Notes: generated by a model not told the origin, from the letters alone. A stretch of 64,000 nt of DNA from Nereocystis luetkeana (GCA_031213475.1 JARUPZ010000016.1:5396699-5460698); one strand, 5' to 3'. Positions 46,601 to 59,010 are shown, counted from the stretch's first letter. A program made the numbers and translations.

Positions 46601-49187
46601 TCGAAGAAGGAGAAAGCGGCTGCTGCTGTAGCGGCCGTTTCGAAGAAGGAGAAAGCGGCTGCTGCTGCAGTAGCAGCCGCAGCGGAGCAGAAGCGGGAAG
46701 AGGCTGCTGCAGATGCTGCGGCGGCGGCCGAACCTCCGGCGGCACCTCAGAATCGAGCGGAGCGGAAGAGCCGCCAGGCGGTGGAGAAGCTGGGGCTGCG
46801 CACCGTGAAAGGGGTGTTCCGCATGACCATGAAGACCTCCAACGGGGTGGTTTTCGTTGTGAAGAGGCCGGACGTTTTCAAGCACCCGCAGCAGGTTTGA
46901 GGACGGAAGGGGGGCGTGGCGAACCTTGCGGTGGCTTATGCGTTGGCGGGCAAGGGGTTGCGTCATAGTTGTTGGTCGCTGCTGCTTTCGTTTGTTTTCG
47001 TCGGTCGTTGATTGCTATTCGTTGTGTTGGTTGCTTTGTTGTATAGTCATTGTGCTGATGTCTTTTCACATTAAGAAGTGTTCGTTGTTATCGCTATCAA
47101 CCCTTTTAGGACCGCAGTCCCGTTTTGGGGACACAGCGGCTGAATCCTAGGCAATTTTCCCTCAAGTCCTGAACGGTTTCATGTTTCGATGTTCGCTGTT
47201 TTGTTCTGTTGGTGTGAGTCGTGATGGTGCGCAGGTGAATAGTAACCGCGAAACCGATTTTTTGAGCCGCGGCCTACCAAAACATTCTAACGTAGCCGAA
47301 AGCTTGCTCGTGTGCGCCGCTCACTTACTCGTGTAACCTTTTTAGAACTGCACCCGCGTTTTTGGGGACAAAGTAATTGAAATTATTAATAGTGTGTGTT
47401 ACTTTTTTCAGTAGTAAAATGGTGCCGCGGGGGGAAACACGTGATCCACGCGTTGCACATCTTATTCGGTTGCTGTTAAGGTGAGGTGATTTTTAGTGTT
47501 GGAATTGTCGGATGGATGGATGGATGAGTGATGTTTTGGCGGGAAACATATCAAGGGCGTGAGCAACATACCACTCTGACCGGTATTATTACAACCGTTT
47601 GGTCTCTGACATAAACATCAAACATATCTTATATTCCCGGCCGGAGTGGTATCGAACGCCTAAGAACATGTCGCGGGTGGATGGCGGTTTTGAGATGGCC
47701 ATTCACCACCCGCACTGGCAACGCTCCGTCGTGGCCAAGTCGCCGCCCCCAGAGTACACGTCCCGTTCGATTATACGCATGACCCGCCGTCCCATGCGTC
47801 TAAACTACTTTACACGACTCAAAATAATAAGGATACTACTACTCGCAGAGATCGCCGACGCCTAAAATCTACCTCAACCGACTGCGGTATATAACGTCCG
47901 AAAAAAAAGAAATCGGGACTGGGGGACTTTTTTGTTCGAACCAAATCTCCCGAAATTATTGTGCTGCACGAGTTTCTTCCTGGTGACAGCTCACACCATC
48001 TTTGCTAACTGCCTCTCTCTTTCCGCGCTCACCCGCCCTCTTGTTCGGTCTCTTCAGGAGACCTACGTCGTGTTTGGAACCTCGGAGACCGACCGTTCGG
48101 GCAGCGAAGTTCGCGTCCCCTGTTCGGGGGCGCAGACCGCTTCGGCAGCGGCCACCGGCGTCCAGCGGAAGGTGGTCAAAGTAAATATATAATTTTTCCC
48201 CTCAGTTATGGTGCGGTTGCCGAGGCGATGTATACATACCGGAGAGAGGGGAGGAGTGCCCGCTATGTCCCGGATCTGATGTTCGGAAGGAAGGGAGGGG
48301 GCTGGAGAAGTAACGCAAATGTAATAATGTAGATGGGGCGGACAACATATGTAGTGAGAGATACGTTGAGAGAGGGACAAAGAGCGCAGTGGTACCACCC
48401 GCCACCTGGATCGTAGAGAAACGTCGGTACAGCGTACCACTGTTGTGGTCTGGAATGTAAATGCCCGTTTGGGCGCTGCTGGGAACATCAAACGGAGCTT
48501 ATATTCCCGGCCAGAGGGGTACTTCGTATAATATCATATTAATATACCAGTCGTAATTACTAAATATTGTAGGTTTATGTTGCCGCCAAGTCTTTGACAC
48601 ACTGGCTGCATTTGATGGGGTCTTAAAAACCCGGTTCCTTGCTACGCGGTGCGACCGTCCCGCCACGTTGTCCGCGGGTCAACCGCCGAGACACACCTTG
48701 TGTTAGCACCTCTACCCTCCCCACACGTGGGTGCAGCCCCCCCTCCCCCCCCGCCAGGATACACTAGCAAGGCTTTCAGGATGGCCAAGCTTACTCGTCC
48801 GCGTAATGTCCATCTTGAGGCTCTCCGGGTCGCAAAGCTCACGCGTCCACGTCTTGTCCGGCCCTTGTCTTTTTGTGTCTGCTTCGTCGCTGTGAACTGC
48901 AGGGCACCGGTATGGAAATTCTAGCGCCAACTCCAGCGTCAACGGCAACAGCTGCGCCAATATTGTCCTTGACGGCGCCGGCCTCTTCGGCAGCGGGAGG
49001 GAGCCCGAGTCGGTCGCGGCCAGACCCTTCGGGGGTGGAGATCAAGTCGGTGGCGGCGGGTGTCGATCCGGCAGACACCCTGACCATCCTCTCCCACGCC
49101 GGTTGCTCCACCGAGGTCGCCATCGCGGCCCTGCGTCGGGCGGATGGGGACGTTGTAGACGCCGCCATGAGCCTCACCGCCGTCTGA
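37689..49187 (+). CDS. NACA: Extended NAC-alpha-like protein with coiled coil and C-terminal UBA domain
   Basis: Ten phase-consistent exons: 37689-37768, 38286-38600, 39220-39711, 40215-40392, 44019-44182, 44845-45024, 45178-45261, 45644-46894, 48058-48180 and 48903-49187 (about 1,050 residues). In order: coiled coil (EALWRRIQEMARRVMELEQD; LLEQNAWLMEELESKD; LIEALREQLQQHH), Ser/Gly-rich and acidic linkers, a long Ala/Val/Glu/Lys repeat region, then the NAC-alpha signature ERKSRQAVEKLGLRTVKGVF with VVFVVKRPDVFK, continued by ETYVVFG in the next exon. The rest of the NAC beta-barrel is poorly conserved. The last 40 residues are a UBA domain (DPADTLTILSHAGCSTEVAI, then DGDVVDAAMSL). The Ala-rich part and the NAC motif share one uninterrupted exon, so the extension is not an annotation merge at that point. 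Ordinary NAC-alpha is about 200 residues and binds nascent chains at the ribosome. Confidence 0.8.
42593..42790. mobile_element. Foldback element with GGAATCTGGAATCTGGAAT termini
   Basis: The left end TAGGAATCTGGAATCTGGAA mirrors the right end GATTCCAGATTCCAGATTCG about 190 bp away. The interior is unlike the surrounding AC-rich repeat, marking an insertion. Confidence 0.7.
43126..43770. mobile_element. TIR element rich in CGGGT repeats
   Basis: The left end AGGGCTTCTCGCGGGTCATG is mirrored by the right end GACCCGCGAAAAGCCCT. Subterminal arrays of CGGGTCGGGT lie at 43150-43330 and, inverted, at 43600-43750, around a unique AT-rich core with no coding frame. It is inserted in the AC-rich intron. 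Confidence 0.7.
47098..47400. mobile_element. Degenerate family C MITE fragments
   Basis: AACCCTTTTAGGACCGCAGT then CCCGTTTTGGGGACA at 47098, and CCTTTTTAGAACTGCACCCG then TTTTTGGGGACAAAG at 47338. Both are left-end matches to family C with eroded right ends. NAC gene intron. Confidence 0.55.
47567..47658. mobile_element. MITE, family B-related
   Basis: CATACCACTCTGACCGG on the left and CCGGCCGGAGTGGTATCG on the right form inverted termini. The copy at about 48436-48525 shares TTATATTCCCGGCC and similar ends. NAC gene intron. Confidence 0.6.
48432..48527. mobile_element. MITE, family B-related (second intronic copy)
   Basis: GCGTACCACTGTTGTGGTCT on the left; GGAGCTTATATTCCCGGCCA and GAGGGGTACTTCG on the right. 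The interior CATCAAA...TTATATTCCCGGCC matches 47567-47658. Confidence 0.55.
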
Positions 49188-50228
49188 AGTGTGATGTAAG
49201 AGGCCTGAGAAGGCTTCCATTACACTATCCCTAGACATATATTTTTATGGGAAATTTCTCCAAGAGAGCAATCGAGAGAGTCGCCAAGAGAGTTTTTTTC
49301 CAAGATAGGCACTGCAATGGGAGTCAAAAGACTGCTATTGTTTTGGAATTTTTCTCCAAGAAGTGCATTGTGAGGGGGGATGGGGAGGGCAGCGTTGATC
49401 GTACAAGTATGTGAGGAGTGGCAAAGGTCATTGTTTCCCCAAGAGAAGACATTCTGGGAGGTAGGAGGGGAGGGGGGGGGCGTTGGTCCCAGGACGAATA
49501 CATTGTGTCCATTTGCTCGTACGTACTGTCTATGGTCAGGTGCATCGCTTGCACGAAGAGCGGCTATACTCAACATAAATCATCCAACCCGGTAGTAGCA
49601 GCAAAAGCAGCAGCAAGTGGATTTTCCAGTTTACTCCCCCTCTGTTTGGAGAGAGCAGCGACTTCGGCGAGCGAGCGTGCCGCGGTCAGTCAGTGGTTGT
49701 GCTAGTCTACATGTCGCGACAGATGACGCGATCTCCTACTACTGGAACTATTTTAGTGGCTTTTGCGTGGCGGGCAAGGAGAAAAATGTCGGTCGGAGGA
49801 TTCGACTTCCTATTTTTTTATCGTCCGAGACGGCGCGTTTAGGTTGTCGCGACGAGGCGGGTCCTTGTCACAAGGTCAAGACAGCAACACATCGATCAGA
49901 GTTTACCGCCATACACGACAGCAGCAGCGCGGGAAGAAATATCGCAATAATACGGTTACCTCATGCAAGCAGGCTTCCATGTGCGTAGCCTAGCTGCTCT
50001 GGCTTTATTTAGCTCCGGGGTTATTCTTGTGTTGGAGAGCTTTCCAATAGATGGACGGATAATTAATTGACCATGGAATTGGGTTTTAGGCACTGGAGTA
50101 CAGGTGTACAGTTCGGACGGTTGTCATGGATATGGTTGAGACAAAACACGGGTTCCACTGGCTGTCCTAAATCGCTGGCGCAGTGAGGCCACCTGGGCGA
50201 TAGGACGGTGGCTACGTGCCACCTAATG

Positions 50229-50540
50229 TGGGGGGTGTACTCATGTCATACATGGCCGTAGTCATATGACCATAGACCCTTGCATCCGTACAATGCCAGG
50301 ACGGAGCAACATTGGGCTTTCGCCGACCAGGCAGATATTGCTTGCACCGAGCCATCTAGAGGGGAGGGCGGCGTAATTTGCAGGAACGGGGGGTCGTGTT
50401 TGGCAGGCCTTATGCTTGCTGGGGGGGGGGGGGGGGGGTACTCATTATCGTGCATGGCCGTAGTCGTTTGACCATAGACCCTCGCATCCCTACAATGCCG
50501 GGACGGAGCACGTCGGGTTGTCACGGCTTGCTGGGGGGGG
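50229..50540 (+). repeat. Two poly-G-linked repeats, one with flanking duplication
   Basis: Copy 50229-50345 matches the family up to ATTGCTTGCACC. Copy 50418-50535 starts TACTCATTATCGTGCATGGC after a G-run and is bounded on both sides by GCTTGCTG plus a G-run (50410 and 50525). This looks like a target-site duplication that includes the homopolymer. Confidence 0.75.
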
Positions 50541-51039
50541 GGGGGTATGCTATAGGAGGCCGCGCGGTTGACCCCTGGACTGACCGCGTCCATACACTAA
50601 AACCAACATAATAAGGCTAAAAGAGGCCTTGACACGTTCCCCTTTAAAAGATCGGCCTTCTGGCATCTTTACTGTGGGCTGGGATGTGTTGGGGGGGGGC
50701 GGGGGGCTAGTCTGCATGTTTCGCTTTTGTGCTCGTGAACGGGAAAAACAAAATTGCGCAGGTGAAGTCGGTTGGTCGGGGTGTTTTTGTGTTCATCAGC
50801 GAGGAACAAGCATTGTTGGGAGATGGGCTGCAGTAATAGCAGCAGGAAGCAGTAGATCTCCCTCTCTTGATTCGGTTTTTAGTGTTTTGTTGTTTGTGTG
50901 GGCGCGCTTTAAAAAGCGAAAAAAGGTGGCTTGCTGGCTTTCGATGTCGGGCTGAGCGGTGGAATTTCGATTTATGGCCGTCCGAGATGGCACTTTTAGG
51001 TGTCGCCAGAAGGCGAGCCTTTGTCACAAGGTGAGAGGC

Positions 51040-51165
51040 AGCAAGCAATAGCAGCCGACAGCAGTAGCATTAGGCAGCAGCAGACAGCAGCAGCAGCAGA
51101 CAGCAGCAGCAGCTGTAGACGGCAGCAGCAGCAGTAGACAGCAGTAGCGGTAGAAATGGTAGTAG
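51040..51165. repeat. CAG-type trinucleotide tract
   Basis: GCAGCAGACAGCAGCAGCAG-type repeats over about 120 bp. Confidence 0.9.
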
Positions 51166-51419
51166 TGGTAAGGGCAGTCTTCTCTGCCGAAACGTCCTTA
51201 GTACTAGTCTAGTGCTACGAGTACTGCAAGCAGTACGTTGTGCAGTCTGTGGCGACTATGACTGTAGGGTACGGTACCTGCTGGAACCAGTGTGATTATT
51301 TAGCGATATGTACAAAGTTAAATCGCGAGACGCTGGCTGCTATACGCACAGCGGAAGTGTGCCGCGGTTTGACTCGCATCTACGCGGAAAATAGCCGGAA
51401 TTTTCCAATGTTCATCATT

Positions 51420-51840
51420 TTTAGGGGTTCAACATCCGGAAGGATTGTTTGTTTTTCGTCGTGTTTCGCGTATTGGGTCGAGCGTGCGCAGGTTCTTACC
51501 GTACGGGAGAAAAATCTCTTGTTTGTTTGTCGTTCTTGTGGAGTCACCATTGGAGGAACGTTTTTCGATTTTTCGTCAATTTTTGCGTTTTGGGTGATGC
51601 GCAGGTTCGGCATCTAGCTACAGTAGTTTGATATAATAGTTTAGGAGAGGATTTCTATTTTTCGTATCATATATATATTTTTTAATGGTTCGCCATGTAT
51701 ATGTGCGTTTTTTTTTCGGCAATCGAATTTTGGCGAATCGAATGGCGCACGTTCCACCGCCTTGTTTTTTCCCCCGTCAATTTTTGCGTTTTGTTTTTTC
51801 CGTGGGCGGGCGGGCGTGCAGAGGTTCTCCATCTAGGAGG
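51420..51840. repeat. Three degenerate tandem units of about 100-200 bp
   Basis: TTTTTCGTCGTGTTTCGCGT, TTTTTCGTCAATTTTTGCGT and CCCGTCAATTTTTGCGTTTT are each followed by a GTGCGCAGGTTC-like or GTGCAGAGGTTC-like segment. Confidence 0.5.
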
Positions 51841-52136
51841 GGGACTGGCGAGAGTTGGCTTTATTTTTGCGTGATACGGTTGCTACTCTGGCGCTGCCGC
51901 TGAAATTCATTGCATCGGATATTCGGGAGACGTTGCTGTTGGTGACGCTGCTATGATACTGCTGCTGCAGGTGTGATGCGTTAATATGGAAATGGACGAG
52001 AGATCGATGTGATGCTGCGGTTGCCCCTGCTGCTGTTGTGATCCGCGGTAACGTTGTCACCATTCTACTTACTCTACGTAGATCGGGGGGATCGGGGGGA
52101 GGGGTTTCCACAAAAAAAGGGAAAAGGTTGGTAGTG

Positions 52137-52165
52137 TGGTAGGGTTAGGGTTAGGGTTGGGTTAG
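52137..52165. repeat. Short telomere-like TTAGGG array
   Basis: About three and a half TTAGGG-type units (GTAGGGTTAGGGTTAGGGTT) in intergenic DNA. Confidence 0.7.
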
Positions 52166-52444
52166 CGTTGGGAGCGAGTTTAAGCAGGAAGGTGGTTGAA
52201 CACCCCCCCCCCCCCCCCCCGCACAATACTGGTCGCTCTCTAGGATGCCGTGGTGTCTTCGCCGTATACTTCGTCAGCGCGGGCGAGCCGTCGAGTGCAA
52301 CGCACCGGTAACGACTATAGTGTGGGTGCGACAAGCGACAAGCTATCTGCCTGTTCGATTGGTCCAATAGTTGCACGCCACATGTAACGGCAAAATTAGC
52401 AATTACGCAGAATACATTACAGGGTTATCTTGCCCGGCGATAGG

Positions 52445-52762
52445 CGAGGGGTGTACTCATATCACGCAGGGCCGTAGGGCGGGGGGTATGGGGGGTATGC
52501 GGAGAGGGGGTTAACCCCCCAAATTCAACTAATAGTAACTAATAGTGACTGCCCGCGGCCACGTTTTGAGGACAAACTATTTGAATGTAGAATGGGAAAT
52601 CTTTTCAATATAGCGGAAGGATCAAGTTGGTCTGTTTTTGTTTTTGTGTGCTTGCTCTTTGTTTAGGTTCGTCAGCATTATATCACGTTTTCTACCGCGC
52701 GCGAGAATGGGGGGGGGGGGGGGGGGTGTTCTCGATATCATGCGGGCCGTGGCCGTGGGGGT
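52445..52762 (+). repeat. Two truncated poly-G-linked repeats
   Basis: GTGTACTCATATCACGCAGG then GCCGTAG at 52450. A G-run, then TGTTCTCGATATCATGCGGG and CCGTGG, at 52710-52760. Confidence 0.6.
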
Positions 52763-54489
52763 AGTAACGCTGCCGGCGGAGCGAGAGAGCTTACAGGTTT
52801 CGTAACAGAAAACGACATTATTTGCGAGATGTCTGGGAGACAGACATCGTTCATGCAGGTATTATACAGTATTGAGTGTCAGATTTACCGCGGTAAGGAA
52901 CAACCACAAAACGCGCGAAATGCGCGCAAGACGAGAAAAATGCGCGTGTTGAGGGTTTCAAGTAACTGAGAAAAATGGGTATTTTGAGGTTTAAAGTGAG
53001 CAAAGTGCACATTCGGAGGGTTTCAATATGAGCACAATAAACAGTTTAGGGGCTTAGCTTAGTACTGCTGTAGCTCTTCTAGTAATGATGTCAGCTTTAA
53101 ATAGTAATAGCAACAGCAGAGTAACAGGGTACGGGAGAACATCCTATCGTACCGTAAGTACAGTAATTCATGCAGTTCATGCAATCAGCTTTCATTAATT
53201 CAATCGATACGTACGCACAGTGGTTTCCAGCGTTTGCAGTTTGCGTACCCTCGGAGGCGGGGGGAGAGAACGGGAACAAAGCGCGAGGAGTTTTCTTATT
53301 GGCCAGGTTTTCTTGGAAGGAAGCTTTGGTTGGTTGGAAAACCACGGTCCTCCTGTTTCGCATACGACTACCGTTACCAAGCAAATGGCGGGGTTTGTTG
53401 GGTTTCGGTTGCAGCATGTAAAAAATGTTGGCTTCGTAGCTTGTCTGCGGTCGGCTGGGTTGGGGTGGGTCGGATCGGGTCGGGTCGGGTTGGGTTGGGC
53501 GCGCGCATCAGCTGGGAGCTCAAGTGGTGCGTGGTGATACACGGATGGCTGCTATCTGTGACCATGATGTCATATGCACGCGGCGTTGTTTGCATCGAGA
53601 TGGATGATGCATTTTTACCGGTGCGTACACGTGTTTGAGTTAGAAGTACGTATCAGGCACCAGATACCAGATATCATATGTATTTTAGAGATAGTTACAT
53701 ACCCGGTAGGATATTCCGTGTTCACCGAGAGGTTGGTGGTGGCTAGGTGGCTAGTCGTGGAGCTCTAAAAGCTACAGAAGCATGGATGAGCACGGTTAGT
53801 ACTTCGAGGCATGATAGTACGTAGTACTTCGAGGCATGATAGTACGTAAGAGTGACATATTGGCCGAAGTCATTCCATATAATCGAATGGACTGTTTTGA
53901 AAGGTCGAAAGAAAATTAGGGGGACTTGGCGGGCGGCGGGGGGGGGGGGGGGGGGGTGCATGGATTCGTTCTTTGTTCGCGCAACACGAAGCTGGGTTGG
54001 CGATGACACCTACAGCAGTATCCTGCACGTGGGATTAGGTACTGCTGTACCAGGTATCCATAGTAGTGGTTTGTAAAATCAAATTGAATAACACAAAGGA
54101 TCACCGAGTCTTTTTATAGGGAATGCACAAAGAAGAAAAACGTATTCGGACGTCGACTCGGTAATTAAGGCTGGCCGTATCCGAACACCGTCGCCGGAAC
54201 ATCGACGCCCTCGTTGTGGTGTGTCTCACTAGCGAGGCACTGCTGCTGTAGCCTGGCCAGCTGTCCACGAAATACGATAATAAATTATCTGGGCAGATTC
54301 GTACGTCTGACAATGGAATGATGCATATTGACTTCAAGAAAACGTCCCAAGAAATGATAGATGATTCCCGTGTAATTGAGCTTTCGATATTCTTCTCCTT
54401 CACTGCCTTCATATCAATCGTAAGTGCCTGTATTGCTTGATCCTCGCTCACAACAGACTGGCTCCACTCCTCTATTTGGTCATATTGTG

Positions 54490-55310
54490 GTTAGACCACG
54501 GAAGACTCCAAATTAGCAAACTTCTGACAAATACGAGCAACCAAATCACCCTAGATCGTCTGCTCGTACAATAACCTTTTCGGTTTTACAACAACTATAC
54601 GTAATGGCAATCGATCCTATGCCAGGGCCTTTATGCACTTTTCAACGTTTTTCTTGACACCAAGTCAACGTGGTACCCAACGGCAACCTTGACCTTTCCA
54701 CATCCTATGATCCGCGTTTGTATCTTCCCATAACCCTGAAATATCCATATCTTCCAGATCCAGGGTCTACTGACGACAGGCGATGACGACAGGCAGGCGA
54801 TGACCAAAATTCAATCCACTTCTCAGCCTGTTCCTCGAGATCTATCTATCACGTCGTCTCTTATTTTCGTAGACAACGTTGTTACTTTTCGTCCTCAATT
54901 GATGTCAGGTATAAGCTTATCACAACATTGGCCCATCCCGGTTTTGACTATTACTAGGTACATGTTTGATAAATAACTGGTACGAATCGGTGTTTGAAAA
55001 CAGGGTGGGTTAATGTTGTAAGAAGGTGATAGTTGGCTGTCAATTGGGACTGAACAGTGAGAATATAGTCTTCGAGAAGAGACGACGCGATAGCTTGATC
55101 TCGAAGAAAAGGTTGAGAAGTGGATTGCAAACTTCTGACAAAAAAGACGAGCAACCGAAACAACTCCGGATCCTCTCTGCTCGTAAAATGTCATTTTCGA
55201 GTCTACAACAAAACTACGTACGATACGGGCAGCAATCAATCCTACGCCACGACCTTCCTAAGTTTCTCAACAGTTTCGTAGCAGCCACTTTACGAAGTAT
55301 CCAACAACGA
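54490..55310. repeat. Diverged direct duplication
   Basis: About 54510-54650 and 55120-55260 share GCAAACTTCTGACAAA, CGAGCAACC, CTGCTCGTA and ACAAC(A)ACTA, with GGCAATCGATCCTATGCC against GCAATCAATCCTACGCC. Neither copy keeps a convincing frame. Confidence 0.55.
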
Positions 55311-56934
55311 CCTTTTTTCCACTCCGCTTAACACGCATGCGTGCACATCTTCCAAAACCCAGCACAAAGGACGACTGCCGCGCATGTTTCATTCCCGGAG
55401 AACACTGCTGTCCACTTTACACTCACTCAGAGACGTCACCCAAACAGAAGCAACACGTCTATACACCATACACGGGATCTATTTCACGCTAAACTTCGTT
55501 CCCCGGCAAAGACAGGACCAAGTGAGTTCGGGCTGGCTGTGGAATACCAGGTGCGTCGGATCACCCGACCACGGTGTACGTGTTTGTGTGTATCTAGTCT
55601 TCTAAGCTACCAGGTATCAAGTATATCCAAGCTGCCATGGGCCTCGAACGTCTGAAGGCTGATGTTCAGGTGGAACATATGCGAGCCCTGGTGCTGGGTA
55701 CTGGGCTCGCGTTGATTCTGAGCGGTCGGATGGAGAAATGATTTAGTGTTTCACTTGATCGACCGGTTGTCAGACACGGGCAGTAGGACCACCGCTGTCT
55801 GATCGTGAATGACCTGGGACAAAGCAAGCCTTTGGTCCTGAGTTTCAAACTTCATTTTGGAATTAGGGAAAATCCCGTAGTACATGCCGGTACGTAACTG
55901 TTTTTAATACCAACAACCACAGGACGGAAATAAATGTAATAATGTGACGGGAATATTTTTCAAGTGTACCAGTAAACGCTTTACGAAGGTTGTTGTGTTT
56001 TTTTACGGCAAGGTGCTCTGATGGGAAACGGTCACTTTGTTGTTGGAGGTAACTATTACTATGTTTGGGAGACTACTACATACACCGGCGCTTTTTCGGC
56101 GGTAAAAAAGGGTAATAAACGAATCGGTGGTAGCCACTTCATTTCATTCGGCGGTGAGCGGTAACATTTTCGGCAGCGATGTTATTCGCGCTAAGATGAA
56201 CGGTGAAACCATAAAGCTTGCGAGAAATCCTTACCGCCGAATTTGCCGTGAATCCGCGGAATGTTACAGGGAATACGCCCCGTTGTACAAAAAACGTTCA
56301 TTCGTCCGTCGTCCTTCGATTCACATGCATAGCATAGACGCAACCGGATTCTACCGCACACTGATACGCGCACAGTAGGGTCATCGTTTCGCCCACCACG
56401 AGGACAACGGTGGTGATGATGGTGGTGGCGGGGGCCGCAAACAACTAAAAACGAGCTGACATTTCGGGGATCATACACAAAAATGCATGTATGTATGCAT
56501 GCATGCATGCAAGCGAGTGGCGATATAATCGTAGCCTGCTCGTGCTTTATTCGTATTTTGTTTGTGTCTCGTCTTGTTTTCTATTTTTCACACCACTCAC
56601 ACGCGTCAGCTGAATGAACCCCGGGGCGGGCCCCTTGCAATTTGTTGACACATCGACACGCGCCACAACCATGGCATAATATCGACCACCATAACCAACC
56701 CTCAATACCGCCGGCCAAGAGTAACCAACAAAAATAGTGGCACAACAAACCGAAAAGAAAGAAACAAGTAGCATGCTTGCCATTCACCGTCCATTCATTG
56801 TTGCACTGTATGGATATGTACAGCTAACTGCTGCCGCTGCATGGCATAGCAAGAAAACGAGACAAGCTAAGCCAAGGACAACAAGCTACTAATCCTCAAC
56901 TTCCCACCCCCTCCACATGCAACTCGCCCAACAC

Positions 56935-57085
56935 CTCACGTTTCGTTTCGCGTTTGGTGCAAGCAATCTTTGCCTGGTCAGGCGAAAACCCGACGTGATC
57001 AGTCCCGGCATTGTAGGAATGCGGGGGTCTATGGTCACACGACTACGACCATGCATGGCATGAATACACCCCCCTCTCCCTCCCT
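56935..57085 (-). repeat. Poly-G-linked repeat, inverted copy
   Basis: On the minus strand: GTGTATTCATGCCATGCATG, GTCGTAGTCGTGTGACCATA, ATTCCTACAATGCCGGGACT, then CTGACCAGGCAAAGATTGCT. Confidence 0.75.
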
Positions 57086-57719
57086 TCCACCACTCCTCAT
57101 GACAGACTACAACAATCTTCTAAACAAAAACTTGACAGACACCTTCGGTTAACCGCCATGGCAAGACCCGTATTGCCCAATCAACCTCACGTCGCAAGAC
57201 GAATCTTACCTTTTGCTCAATCAACTTCATGTCACACAAACTGAAGCCTTTGCTCAACCTCATGGCGGACAGCAGCTGCAACAACAGCAGGTCGCAGCAG
57301 CCGCAGCCGCAGCCGCAGTAGCAGGAGCAGCGGCAGTAGCAGCGCCGACAAAGACACCGTACGTCCAGTCCAGCAGTCACGACCGAAGAAGCTACCACCA
57401 GAATAGACTATTAGTCTCTGTAGGAGGAGCACACCATCCCTTCCTTTCGATCACAAAAACGGCAGCAACAGGAACCTGTCCTCCCCCAACCCACACCTTC
57501 CCCCTTCACCTTGCTAAGATGCAAAGCTCGATATGCCTCGCATCCTCTTATCTCCTCTGTCCAATCTTGCGGAGGCACCAGAATGAGCGAAAAAAACAAG
57601 ACTAGCTTGGAACGTTTGAGTCCGAGCGAGTGTACCTCGGACACCCCCCACGGCCCTACACGCAAATTCAGCCGCTAGCAGTACTATTGTGGCACAATTA
57701 CCAGGCCTTGCCCAAAAAG

Positions 57720-58195
57720 ACAGTAAGTCTTCGTGACTACTGCCTACTGCCTGCGTCATAGCTGGCTACTGCCCCCAGAAGACATCTGCTCGTAGCGGAT
57801 CACTTTTGCCCACAGTAGTAGCAGCCTTCTGCTTACCGGTACGGCCTGCATCCTACTGCCCGCAGTAGCTGCCTACTGCCTGCAGGGGCTGTTGGTAGCT
57901 GCCTGCCACCTAAAGTACCTGAGTATTGCCTACAGTAGCAGTCTACTGCAAAGCGTAGATACCTCCTGCCTACAACAGCTGACTACAACCTAAAGTAGCT
58001 GGCTATTGACTACAGTGACTGCCTACCTTCAGCTTACTGTCTGCAGTGACTGCCTACTGCCTAGAGTACAAGCCTGGCCGCCGCCTACAGTAGCCTACTG
58101 CCTACCGAAGCTGTGAGCAGCCTACAGCAGGCACCTACTGCCTACCGTATCTGCGTACTGCCTACCATATCTGCCTACCACCTACAGTCGCCGCC
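57720..58195. repeat. Minisatellite of CTGCCTAC/CTACAGTAG units
   Basis: About 475 bp of units such as CTACTGCCTACAGTAGCTG with variable spacing. Each unit is partly self-complementary. Confidence 0.85.
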
Positions 58196-58899
58196 GCCGC
58201 CGCAGCAGGAGCAGCAGCCCCGGCCCGCTTCCGCACACGAACTCACCACCTCACGCGATCTCTCAAACAACAGAGATAGGGGAAATGTGTCCCACATTTT
58301 AGTCTACTCTGCTAAGCCCCAACACGCTGCCCCCATCCCCCTGCGCGCTCAACAACGCCCCGTGTTGACGAGGAGGCTTATCACACTGCGACTTTTCGAG
58401 ATGAACGAGTATTCGCCCGATCGCGCGCGCTCATTGACGCCAGGAAAAACACCATCCACTGGTGCTGATAGCCACCCCACCACTGTTACCACCCAAGAGC
58501 GCTAGGGGAGTGCGGTTTCGCCCTGACTGACCGACCCCTGCACTAAAACTAGTATACGAAGGCCAAATGGGGCCTTGACGCGTTCAAAAAGACCGGTCTT
58601 CTATGCCTAGCCCCTCCGGATAGCACCGGCACTGCCGTCACCACCACCACTACCAAGACCACCACCCCACGCGCGCGCTTTCGCGCAAGCACCAACCACG
58701 CACCGAAATAATGATGTGATAGGGGACGCACGATGTGAATTTCGATCATAGAATACAGAATGACACGTGAGGGCCTCGCGGGGTGACTGGAGTCTATGCA
58801 CGGTGTGTCCTTGCTGGTAAGCAAGCGTGGGGAATGGTCGCGAAATAAATGAAACACGAAGCGACTAAAAAGTCGTGATTCGTTCAGCGACGCTCCCCC

Positions 58900-59010
58900 C
58901 GCCCCCCCCCCCCCCCCCCCGATCGAAAAAAACAGTAAATTGTGATAGGAAGACTCCACCAGTCCTTCACCAACCCCTCAGATACCAGTTCACCCCCCCC
59001 CCCCCTGCCT
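58900..59010. repeat. Two poly-C runs
   Basis: C-runs at about 58902-58920 and 58994-59005. Confidence 0.9.

Noticed and set aside
56127-56378. 83-codon open frame beginning in TTCATTTCATTCGG context
   Set aside because: Not simple repeat, but no recognisable family, no splice partners and no neighbouring exons; left unannotated.
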